A stretch of 64,000 nucleotides of DNA from positions 187,877-251,876 of the forward strand of contig VZTG01010716.1 in assembly GCA_013397845.1 (NCBI GenBank), read 5' to 3'. Positions 34,073 through 43,600 of this stretch are shown in pieces (position 1 is the first letter of the stretch; the number at the start of each line of letters is the position of its first letter). The notes under the pieces were generated by a model. It ran no database searches, was not told where the DNA came from, and was given only the letters and a program-made list of their open reading frames with translations. Position numbers and translations under genes: made by a program. Source of the stretch: Melanocharis versteri (taxonomy: Eukaryota > Chordata > Aves > Passeriformes > Melanocharitidae).

Positions 34073-37018
34073 GTGAGGAGAGGAGCCCCAGACCTGCCCT
34101 GGGCTTTGGATGGTGCTGTTGGGTTTAAAAAAGGGGCTTTGGGGATGTTTCACCCCCCGTTGTGAAACTCGTGTCCTTCAGCTGTTTGTCAGCACAGGGA
34201 AGGGTTGGGGAGATGGGTGGCTGGGCCAGGTCACCACACACCCTCTCTCGGTCTTCACAGAGTGGGAATGCCACCTGGGGACATGGGGGATCCTTGTTTG
34301 GGATGCATTTCGTGGGTGCTGGCTGTGCACCAGGGACAGGAAATTGCACAAAACCTCTCCTTGAGGACACTCTGTTGTAACCATGAGGTGCCACAGCCAC
34401 CCATTGCCAACCTCATTTCTAAGGGCCGAGTATCCCAGTTGTCCCTGCTGTGAGAGAAGCCGTGCCAAAAATCACAGTTTTTAAGGGCCAAATATCACAG
34501 CTCTCCCTGCTGCAAGTAAAAAACATTCGACTTCTTGCTCAAACAATATTTACTTGAACTGAATCATCATCTACCCCATCCCAGCACAGGCAGCAGAACC
34601 TGTCTGCCTTTCACAACCCCTCCCTGTCCCCTCAGGCATCGTGGGGCTGTGGTCCCTGGCCATCCTGGCCTTGGAGAGGTACCTGGTGGTCTGCAGACCC
34701 CTGGGAGACTTTCGGTTCCAGCACCGGCACGCTGCCAGCGGCTGCGCCTTCACCTGGGGCTGGTCCCTGCTCTGGACAACCCCACCACTCCTGGGCTGGA
34801 GCAGCTACGTGCCTGAAGGTAGGGGAGGTGACAGACCCCACTGTGCTGTCTTCTTGCATCTTGTGTTCAAGCCTGGGGTAGCTGGAGAGTGTCTCTGCTG
34901 GAGTTTAAAGGGTTAATCTCTCCTGTTAATGTCTCCTGCTTGCTCAGCCAATAATCCTCTCCTGGAGGCTGTTCTTTGGAAGTTCCCCACCAGCAGACCC
35001 TCTGCAGCCGTTCTTGTCGGAGCCAGGAGCTGCTCTGGCTGCTGGAGCAGCGCCCAGCACACACCCAGCCCAAACCTGCTCTTGCAGAGGCTTGGCACAA
35101 CTCCACAACAGAGCACAGAGGGCATCTGGCCAGCCAAAACCCCCCTGTGGCTGATGTCCAGGCCCCTGGGGATGGAAAAGTGAGAGCTCCTTGGGTGGCA
35201 CGACTATTTCAGAGCCCGTTCCTGAGCCCTTATCCGAGCCCATAACTTTTTCAGGCTCATTCCCAACTTCTATTCCAGGCCTGAGAACCTCCTGCGGGCC
35301 CAACTGGTACACGGGAGGCAGCAACAACAGCAGCTACATCCTGGCCCTGTTTGTCACCTGCTTCGTGATGCCCCTCAGCCTGATCCTCTTCTCCTACACC
35401 AACCTGCTGCTGACCCTCCGGGCGGTAAGTGCGCCCAGCTCGGGTGAGTCCGTGCCCCCATCCTGCCTCAGGGCAGGTTTTGGGGGCAGCCAACAGAGCT
35501 GGCACCTCCTGGGGCTGCCATCTGTTGGGGAGGATGAAACAGGGAAGTTTTATTGCCTAGCCAAAGATGCTGAGAACATGGAAACTACAGGTGGAATAGA
35601 AATGAAGGCATACTTTGAGATACCAGGCCTCAGTTACTGAACAACTGGAAAACAATGGTGTGGCTGACTGAAGATAATCCCCTGTTATTGAACAAATACT
35701 TTCTGCTAGCAAACAGGTCCAAGGGTCAGAGCAGACCCTGCTAGCTTGGCAGAGAAGGTCCAAAGAGTGGTTTTTAGGGTTTAAAATGTAGCACAGTATG
35801 GTAATGCAATGATTCTTACAGGCTGTATGTAAATGATATAGGATTTGTGTCTTGTACTAGATTGGTTGATGAAAATCAGAATATTCAGCACAGAAGATGA
35901 TTTACTGTATTGTACACGAGAATCTCAGTTACTTCTCACTCTTTCCTCACTCTCTTTTGGCTCTCTCTTTTCTGCTCTCTCTTGCCTTTCTGGCCTGTTT
36001 CAAGCTGGGCTGGCAGCTCCAGGCAAGGCCCCTACATCCACACCCTTACCAATAAACCTCATGCTCTAAAACCAAACTATAGAGATCTCTCATCACCATC
36101 TGTCCACCGAAACAACATCAACCCCACAGTATCCTCCAGCCATCAGGGCTGCCAAGGATGGAAGTGCCATTCCAGGCTGCTGACAGCATCTCCCTGTGTC
36201 CCAAACCCCCGCAGGCCGCGGCGCAGCAGCAGGAGTCGGACACCACGCAGCAGGCGGAGAGGGAGGTGACACGCATGGTGGTGGCCATGGTGGTGGCCTT
36301 CCTCACCTGCTGGCTGCCCTACACCACCTTTGCGCTGGTGGTGGCCACCAACAAGGACATTGTCATCCAGCCAGCCCTGGCATCCCTGCCCTCCTACTTC
36401 TCCAAGACGGCCACGGTTTACAATCCCATCATTTACGTCTTCATGAACAAACAGGTGAGAGGGAAAGCCCCAAACAAAGCACGGCTTCACTGGGGCTGCT
36501 GGAGAGGAGCCCCAAAAAACCTGGAGGAACCATCTGTCCTGTCTGGGAGCGTGGTCACAGGCCCGGGGTTGCTGTGTAAGCAGCAAGGATTTGGGGAATA
36601 AAATGGAAAGGGAGGGAGCAGCCTGTGAGCCCGAACAAGAGCTCATTTTCCGCTTCCACGGTTTTATGGGGTCAGGCAACTTAATGTTGGATCACAAGCT
36701 GCTCGTTGGAGGCACAAAGCAAACAGAATGAAACTTTTATTGTCCATAAACTGCAAAGAGTTGGGCCGGGAATAGACAGAGATCTTTCCCAAAATATAAC
36801 CAGCATCCAATCTGCTGAGTCTCGAGGCGACGCCGGATTTCTGCTGCCACAAATAACCTGCCCCTTCCTTCCCTGCCCAGTTCCAGAGCTGCCTGCTGGG
36901 AATGCTGTGCTGTGGTTACCACCCCCGGGGGATGGGGAAAACCTCCCCAGCTGCCCCCAGTCCCCACGTGGCTGCGGAGGGGCTGAGGAACAAGGTGACA
37001 CCATCTCACCCCGTGTGA
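33733..37018 (+). CDS. OPNP: Pinopsin, pineal opsin (5 exons)
   Basis: Seven-transmembrane photoreceptor that binds 11-cis retinal and couples light to a transducin-type G protein in pineal cells (known for the family). Exons 33733-34072, 34636-34818, 35279-35424, 36215-36454 and 36881-37018 join in phase to 348 residues; chicken pinopsin is 351. Seen: N-glycosylation sequons at N9 and N10, disulfide Cys103 and Cys180, Schiff-base counterion E106 (rhodopsin E113), E174 (rhodopsin E181), ERY at 127-129, retinal Lys287 in YFSKTATVYNPIIY, NPxxY at 293-297, a palmitoylation-type CC pair, and a Ser/Thr-rich tail ending HPV. GPFDGPQWPHQAP and LGWSSYVPEGLRTSCGPNWY are diagnostic of pinopsin rather than rhodopsin or cone opsins. 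Intact, with no frameshift. Confidence 0.97.
34636..34818 (+). CDS. OPNP: Pinopsin exon 2 (TM3-TM4)
   Basis: Encodes IVGLWSLAILALERYLVVCR through LLGWSSYVPE plus one base; donor gtaggg. At 183 nt it is 14 nt longer than the 169-nt second exon of rhodopsin, because the junction falls after the VPE codons instead of before the Tyr. Confidence 0.94.
35279..35424 (+). CDS. OPNP: Pinopsin exon 3 (loop 2 and TM5)
   Basis: Encodes LRTSCGPNWYTGGSNNSSYI through TNLLLTLRA. It contains the second disulfide cysteine and TM5. Acceptor attccag, donor gtaagt; 146 nt. Confidence 0.95.
35523..36128 (+). mobile_element. Solo LTR of an endogenous retrovirus (probable)
   Basis: About 606 bp in pinopsin intron 3 starts TGTTGGGG and ends CCCCACA, a short imperfect inverted repeat. 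Near its 3' end come a CT-rich run, a polyadenylation signal AATAAA (about 36,050) and a short R/U5-like tail. Composition differs from the flanks. No internal retroviral genes are present. Flanking bases ccatc and gtatc agree at only 3 of 5 positions, so the ends or the duplication have decayed or are off by a few bases. Confidence 0.65.
36215..36454 (+). CDS. OPNP: Pinopsin exon 4 (TM6-TM7, retinal lysine)
   Basis: A 240-nt exon, the same length as rhodopsin exon 4. It encodes AAAQQQESDTTQQAEREVTR, TM6 with CWLPY, and TM7 with the retinal lysine in SYFSKTATVYNPIIY. Acceptor cccgcag, donor gtgaga. Confidence 0.96.
36455..36880 (+). other. OPNP: Pinopsin intron 4
   Basis: A 426-bp intron with normal splice ends; nothing else recognised. 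Confidence 0.7.
36881..37018 (+). CDS. OPNP: Pinopsin exon 5 (cytoplasmic tail)
   Basis: Encodes FQSCLLGMLCCGYHPRGMGK and a Ser/Thr/Pro tail ending RNKVTPSHPV, then TGA. The CC pair is the likely palmitoylation site. Acceptor ctgcccag. Confidence 0.95.
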   Translation, partial: FQSCLLGMLCCGYHPRGMGKTSPAAPSPHVAAEGLRNKVTPSHPV

Positions 37019-38254
37019 CAGCTGCCACATCCTGCCTGCGCCAGGGCCAGCTCCAGGATCTGCCTGTGCCACCCACAGCAGCACAGAGGGGCTCGGGGTG
37101 GAGCTGATGGGGGGCTCTCAGAGCTCGGAGAGGTCCCCAACAAATAAAAAAAAAAGACGTGACAGTGTCTTCTTGCAGGAGAGGAGCCATCCCATCATGG
37201 GAGAAACTGCAGATTTTCACTATTTCACTCTCCTAAGGAACCCCCTCCCTCCCTCCCAGCCCCTCCCCTCAGAACCTTTCAAGAACCCGAAATAAAAAAT
37301 AAAGAACAGCAATTTTTCCTCAGTGCACAACATCCCAAGTTGCTGTTTGGCCCAGAGTCGGGTGGAATATGCTCTGTCACCACCCCCACACAGAGCAAGC
37401 CCTGTCTGCAGTGCCTGGCCCTGTGCTGAAGTTCAGGGTGATGCTGTAAATCTGGCATAAATCCAGCAGGAATGTGCAAGAGCCAACTGTGCTAATAAAC
37501 ACTAATAAATATTAAGCAGTTCATCTGTTTTATTGGCTGGCAGAGAGTTTGACAGAAAACACATCCCCTCCTGCTACCAGAGCTGGCACATCCCTCATGG
37601 CAAGTGCCACAAACATCGCTGCAGAAAGCCAGAAAAAAATAAACAGTGCAAAGACACAAAGTCAATTTTTTTATAGTTAAGGCAATAAGGAAAGGTCTTA
37701 GTCCAGTGATTTCCCAGCAAGGGTGAAAACACAAGTGGTAACAGGCCCCAAGGCACAGCACAGGCACCGCTGCCCATTAGCAGCAAACAAAAGATGCCAA
37801 AGCCTGTAAAGATAAAATAAAAGAGAAAAAAACCTCCGCAGCTTCACACTTCGTCTTGAATCTCAAATCACGGTGTTTATCTACCCCAGCTGCAATCACA
37901 CTTGTGGTTTTGGAGGCAGATTCTGTCATTCAGGAGCCCAGGAAAGGCTTCTAAAGGCGATATTGAAGACAGCAAATCACTGAAACTGGGTTTCACCCAA
38001 TTCCTCTATCTCTAAAAAAACCTGCCTTGCCTTCAGAGTTATCTTACAGATTTTTGATCCTGAACCCTTGAATTGCTTTCAAAATGAGGTGATCCACAAC
38101 CAGGCACCCCAGCAATTTGCACTGGGATGGAGCATTATGAGATCTGGGAGACTGAAGGTTTTGGGTTTTTTCCTCCATCTGAGATTCTCTGCTCCAAACC
38201 AAGAACGAAACAAAAATCCCCGAAGCAGCCCAGTACAAAGGAATGATCCATATG

Positions 38255-38327
38255 GGATGGGCCTTGGGGTGGAATTAAATGATCTTTGTGGTCCCTTCCA
38301 ACACAAACCATTCCATGATTCCATGAC
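38255..38327 (+). mobile_element. CR1 LINE 3' terminus
   Basis: AATGATCTTTGTGGTCCCTT, then CCAACACAAACCATTCCATG and ATTCCATGA, are the typical avian CR1 3' end with its terminal 8-bp direct repeat. Strongly 5'-truncated, plus strand. Confidence 0.8.
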
Positions 38328-38574
38328 CTGGGGTGGGGGGACAGGACACCCATCCCCATCCCCATCCCTGTGTCTCAACCTCCCTCTCTCCTGCTGTGCA
38401 GAACAGCTCAGCTCCCCGGCTCAGAGAGGAATTAGAACAGCTCAGTATCACTGTTTTAATTTAATTAATTGGGCTTTCATTCTCTGGGAAGCTGAAAAGC
38501 AGCATTAGACGGGCCCCTCTGATCTCCTCTGCTGTCTTGCACTGGTCCTCGTTTAATTGTTCCTGTTAATTACA

Positions 38575-38760
38575 GCTTTTGTGCCCTTGCTTTATGCTAT
38601 CAGGATGATTTACATCCATGCTAAACTTAAATCTGGGAAAGTACAAGCAGCTGAGAAACTGCAATCTCTGTTGTGTTCTGGCCCTGATAAGCAGATCAGA
38701 CAGGCTATGGGGCTACTTGAAAGGCCCTCCACTAACAGAAATAAAAATTCTGCACATTAA
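38575..38760 (+). other. Unidentified exon-like ORF
   Basis: After TTAATTACAG, a plausible splice acceptor, an open frame reads AFVPLLYAIRMIYIHAKLKS and ends NRNKNSAH and a stop. It has a hydrophobic start followed by a basic, amphipathic region, and codon use that looks protein-like. I do not recognise the family. It could be a terminal exon of an unknown small gene or a decayed retro-copy, as an A-rich stretch follows. No partner exon was found. Confidence 0.25.
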
Positions 38761-39331
38761 GATTAAAAAAAGATAGGGAAATGCTTCACAGTCTGCTCAC
38801 CATTTGGTCCCACAGATAAAACAGAACAAGAAAAGCAGGAAGCTGAGGAGATTTCACATGTTGCAGCCCAAAATGATGGATAATTCTGTGCATGTGGAAA
38901 CGCTCATGTGCTGCTCTCCACCACACTGCTGCAGGCCCACGGGCTTTAGCTGCTTTTAATTTAATTGAACAAACCCGAAACACAACAAAAACACTGCCCA
39001 AAGTGAGCGGGAATGACCCTCAGTTATGAGTCACAAGCCACCAAGGTCAGGATCACACAATGAAAATCTGCAATTGAACTTCTGCGCTCTCTGTCCCTGC
39101 AGCCTCAGGGCCGTGGGGAGCAGGGTCTTGTTCCAGCAGCTCCCAGCAGGAATAAAAACCCTTCTGCCTGGAGCACAAAAGTCCCACACAGAGAATCCAG
39201 GTTGGTACAAGCCTGGGTTGGAAAATATTAAACCCTTTTTTTTGGACAGAATCGTGTCACAGCCCGGGGTCGCTGTTATCCTGAGGCGCTGCTGCTCCAG
39301 CTCTGTCACTGCCACCACAGCACAAACACAG

Positions 39332-39433
39332 GAAAGGTTTTGATTTTCTCTTCATCTGTCCTCAGAAAGCTCCCCCACCTCTGAAAGGTTTTGATTTTCT
39401 CTTGATCTGTCCTCAGAAAGCTCCCCCACCTCC
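39332..39433. repeat. 51-bp tandem duplication
   Basis: GAAAGGTTTTGATTTTCTCT and the following TCATCTGTCCTCAGAAAGCT block occur twice back to back with a single C/G difference at the junction codon. Recent local duplication. Confidence 0.85.
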
Positions 39434-39594
39434 GCAGCATCCTCCCTGGAGCAGCTCTATCAGCATCTGGGTGTATCACAGTCTGGTGATGGGAAGCAGC
39501 GTTAAAAACAATAAAAAACCCAACAGGACAACCCCAAAAAAGAACGTCCCAAACCAGAAAAGAACCACGTGGCAGCACAATAACCTTGGAAACT

Positions 39595-40580
39595 TTTATT
39601 AGTGTTGCAAAATCAAATTAACAGGTAGAGAATTGCAGCATTTCCTCGCAGAAACAGGAATGAAGATGCAAAATTTGGCACAGCCAGATGTGCCAAACCA
39701 GCTCAAATCCCTGTTTCTGTAAGACAGGGAACAGGACAACCTTCACTCCTACACCTGAACAGCATTAACAGTATTTATCACCAAAAAATGTTACATACGA
39801 AGTTGCTGTGCCCATCAAAATCCTAATCCAAAACTCAATTATTTCCAGGCATTGGTTTTTTTTTTGGTTTGGTTGTTTTTTTGTTTTTTTATGAGGTCTA
39901 CCAAAAATGTGGTTGAATTAAACACCAGGTATCTTCATAACAACCACATTTTTTTTACATTCTTGTCTGATGCTGGCAGGGAACATATTGCTGCACTTGC
40001 AATCTCTGGAGAACACTGCCTTTTCCTCATTAGCTTTTTGCACAGCAATTAATCCCTTTAATCAGTCAAATCAGTTCAACGCTAGATCACAAAAGCACTA
40101 AGTAAAGAGAAAACAAGAAATTACCTTGTTAAATTTAATGAGCAAGGAAAAACAGACACTACATGGGCTGTAACACTCCAGCATGGAAACATTTCAGTGC
40201 CTGAGCAGCACCAGCAGCCCACAGAATTACAATCATCTTGTCTTTAATCTGAAAACCGCATAAGGCAACAGAGCAAGGAATTCTTTAGCTTATGAAAATG
40301 TGCACGTGCAGAATAAAAACCTGTTTTATAACGACGTGGCAGTAAAAACCAGTTCACTTCTGCAACACTGACACTGCCTGTGCATGCAACAGTGGCATCA
40401 AACCAGTACAAACCATATCAGAACACAGAGCTTTGGATTTTCTCCTGTACTTGCTGCTGTTAAAGGAACTCTGAGCTTTACAGGTGTTTATGTGGCCAAA
40501 AAGGGCTGTAATTCACAGATTAAACACTGTGCAAGCAGCAGCAAGCAGGTGATGGGTAGAACTTATTCACTCTGGGCTTT
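39595..40580 (-). other. TEX14: TEX14 3' untranslated region (probable)
   Basis: Downstream of the TEX14 stop on the minus strand there is AU-rich DNA without ORFs, ending at a minus-strand AATAAA (plus-strand TTTATT at 39595-39600). The extent is inferred from that hexamer only. Confidence 0.45.
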
Positions 40581-40617
40581 TTAATCATGGAGAGAGCTCT
40601 CATCCAAAACAATTATC
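40581..40617 (-). CDS. TEX14: TEX14 last exon and stop
   Basis: After acceptor tcctgcag it encodes IIVLDESSLHD and TAA; mammals end RIIVLDQSDLSD. This fixes the 3' end of the coding region. Confidence 0.93.
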
Positions 40618-43600
40618 CTGCAGGATGGGAAAAAAAGGGGGGAAAAAAAAGGTTATGCAGTTGTTTTTTTCTTATATAAAACTACAAGTTGAAGGAAATG
40701 GGATTTTGTAATGTCTTTTTTTTCATGGAAAACAGGAATGCAGCTCATGCAACACATTAATTTCTACCACAATTCCAGTTTAACTCACAGAGAGCCTCAC
40801 CTGAAGGGTGGAGCTGGAGCCAGCTGCTGCTGGGGGTGGGATTTCTGATCCTTGGGGTGCTCGTCTGAAAAACAGGGAAATCCAGCTCAGAACGTGAAAA
40901 CCACACAACAATCCAGACACTGCAAGTAAAGCTACAGGTTCCTCTGCTTGATTCATTCAGCCACATTTGGAATCAGACCCCAGCCCCAGCTCTGCTGCTC
41001 CTGGTGCATCACCCTCGTGGTGATCACAAACCAATCCTGATTCCAATCCCTGAAAGCCCAACCCCAGCTCAGTTTCTGACAGAAAACAGGGGCACGGCTG
41101 CAAACGCTGTGCAATGACAAGCACGGTGATGTCACCTCCCAGAACTTCTACCTTTCAAAATTACCATCCATATTTCCAAAAGTAACCAGAGATTTGGGGC
41201 ATTTCAAACTGTGGGTGCATCCAGCAGCTCTACAGACAAAGAGCACCTGCTGAAGTCCCTGCACAGCTTCCTGGTGCTCTGCCTCCGCTCTCCTCTACTC
41301 CATTCTTCCTTCCAGCATCTTCTGGATCCTGCAGGCTGGCAGCCCTTGAATGACAGAGTTTTGTGTATCATCCTCATTTATTTTTTTTTTTAACAGGATG
41401 AAACAGAAAATTCTGATGCCAAACACAAGGATGTCTTATGTTCCTTAGTGAGACAGAGTTAGGGATGACTTATGACCACTCGCTGTGGAGTTATTCAGAG
41501 TGACTGGGCTCTGATCTTTAGTTCTGAGAGGAAAAAAGAGTTAATTTGGATAGGAATCTTTTCCTTAAAATGATGTTTAAATGACTTCTGGCATGTTCTT
41601 CAAATTTCCTAATATATGAAAGCAGAACCATTTTCACAACCTCTTCTTTATAGAGAGCTTTCATGACTCTGTTCTCTTAATGCACATTTTCTCCATCTCA
41701 AAAATTTCCCCCATTCTGTCAAATTATCTCTGATTTCTGTGAAGACCAAGCACTGCCTTCCAAGCCTGTTGATGTATTTGCTTTCCACCTACAGGAAATT
41801 GTATTAACAAAACATTCTTTTCCCTCTCAGTTTAGTAGGAGAGTTCACACTGATGTCTCCAGGCAAGTTCCCTGACACTCTACTCCCCAAGGAGTCACAG
41901 CCCATTCTCTGAAAAGTCCTGCATGCCACACAAAATAAACCCTTGAGCACAAATATAAATTATCAGCTCACCCAAGAGTGAGTCCCTGAGGTTGTTCTTG
42001 GATCTCCCCATCTCCAAGAGCTGCATGGAGCATTCCTTCCAAAATATGATCGAGACTGGAGTGAGCCCTGGTATATAAAAGATTTAAAAGTGATGGGGAC
42101 AAGGTTCATGCTGCAAATTTCGAAATAAAACAGTTGTAATTATCAGGGTATTTAAAGTTTTCTGTAAGCATTGAATCTTGTTAAAATTCTAAGTCTTTGT
42201 AACTCAGTCAAACATGTCTTCCCATCCTTTTTCATACCTTTCTGTATCCTCTGCTAGATTAAATGACTCCTTAGTCCATAAACTCTGATTTGTCTTCTCA
42301 TTTCTCTCAGATTCTCTTTCTGACTCTCTGTTTTCCATTTTAACTTGTTGAGTAGCTATTCACATAAACAGCAAGATTTTAGTATCCAAGGAAGATAATA
42401 AAGACATTAAAATGTTGTTTTCTTTGCTGCACTAGGGAAATTTCCAGTTGCCCACTCCTCAATCACTCTTTCCTCAGTGGCCTGATTTTCTACCAGTTAA
42501 ACAAATTCCCATTATCTGCAGTCAAAGGTGGCCAGCAGCAAGGCCCAGATAAATATTTCACTCCAGCACATCTCCAGATTCACAGGACTCAACATTTTGT
42601 TTCCCACTGAAATGAAAAATGCATGTGGAAATGAATCTTTAATCTTTCCCTTTACATCGCCAGATACGGGAGAGAAATCAGAGGGAAACCTGAGGATGTG
42701 AGCTTGGTTTGCCTATTTATCAAAATACAATGATTTCCCCTCAAAGACTGATCAGCAAGTTCTGCTCCCCACAGAAATCAGGGTTAGGGTTGGGCTTGGG
42801 GTTGAGAGAGTTAAAGACCCCGCAGCTCCAGGAACACTGGGGCTGGAAAGGGCATCCCATGGTGAAAATTCTGATCTGGAAATTCATGGTGATGGGGTTA
42901 AACTTCGGTTTAGGCTAATGGGGAATATTCCAGCCCCTTCTGCTGGGCTGTGATAAGCAGGAAGCACGAGGCTGCCACAAAAAATGGGAGTCTGAAATAG
43001 CTGTGCTTTATGCAAATCCAAGAAAACCACGGTGATTGAGCAGCCAGCAATAGCCTGCTGCAGTCCCCTCCACCTAAAAACAAGAAGCTCCAATGAACTT
43101 CCATCCCTCAGGAAAAGATTTAACAAAGCTGTAGGATAACCAAACATGTGCCAGCATCATTCTCAAGCGACTGTGCTATTTAGCTTTTTACAGACTTAAC
43201 TCATGTTCTGCCTTTTTTTTAACCTTCTGCAATTTTTTACTGATGCTCACTTTGTTATTCATTGGGGGAAAAAAAGCACAGCCTATAAACATTTAGGTTT
43301 TCTGCTCCTCTGACACGACTTGTTGTACATCTAAAAATGATTCCCACTTAGCACCATTTGCATTTGCGGCAGCACAAAGATTCGCCACTCTGCTGTCTTT
43401 GTAACAGAGCAGGAAATACAATATTCATTACCCCAGTGGAAGCTGTTTTCTCATTCTGTGAAATCAGAGGCGTTGCTTCATGCTGGAGAATTAGGAACAT
43501 TAGCAGGTAGGGTGCACTGGCCACTTTCTGAACTGAATCACCCTCCCAGAACGGAAACTTCAAAGGATTTGACATCACCTGCCCACCACCTCTGCTCCCG

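Larger units (their letters stand above)
37019..39590. other. Spacer between pinopsin and the TEX14 3' end
   Basis: The two genes converge here. AATAAA hexamers for pinopsin lie near 37,142, 37,288 and 37,492. A CR1 end (about 38,255-38,327), an exon-like ORF (38,575-38,760) and a 51-bp duplication (about 39,332-39,433) are listed separately. No other gene seen. Confidence 0.6.

Noticed and set aside
42781..42805. Telomere-like AGGGTTAGGGTT
   Set aside because: Only two TTAGGG units followed by GGGCTTGGGG; too short to be an interstitial telomeric array.
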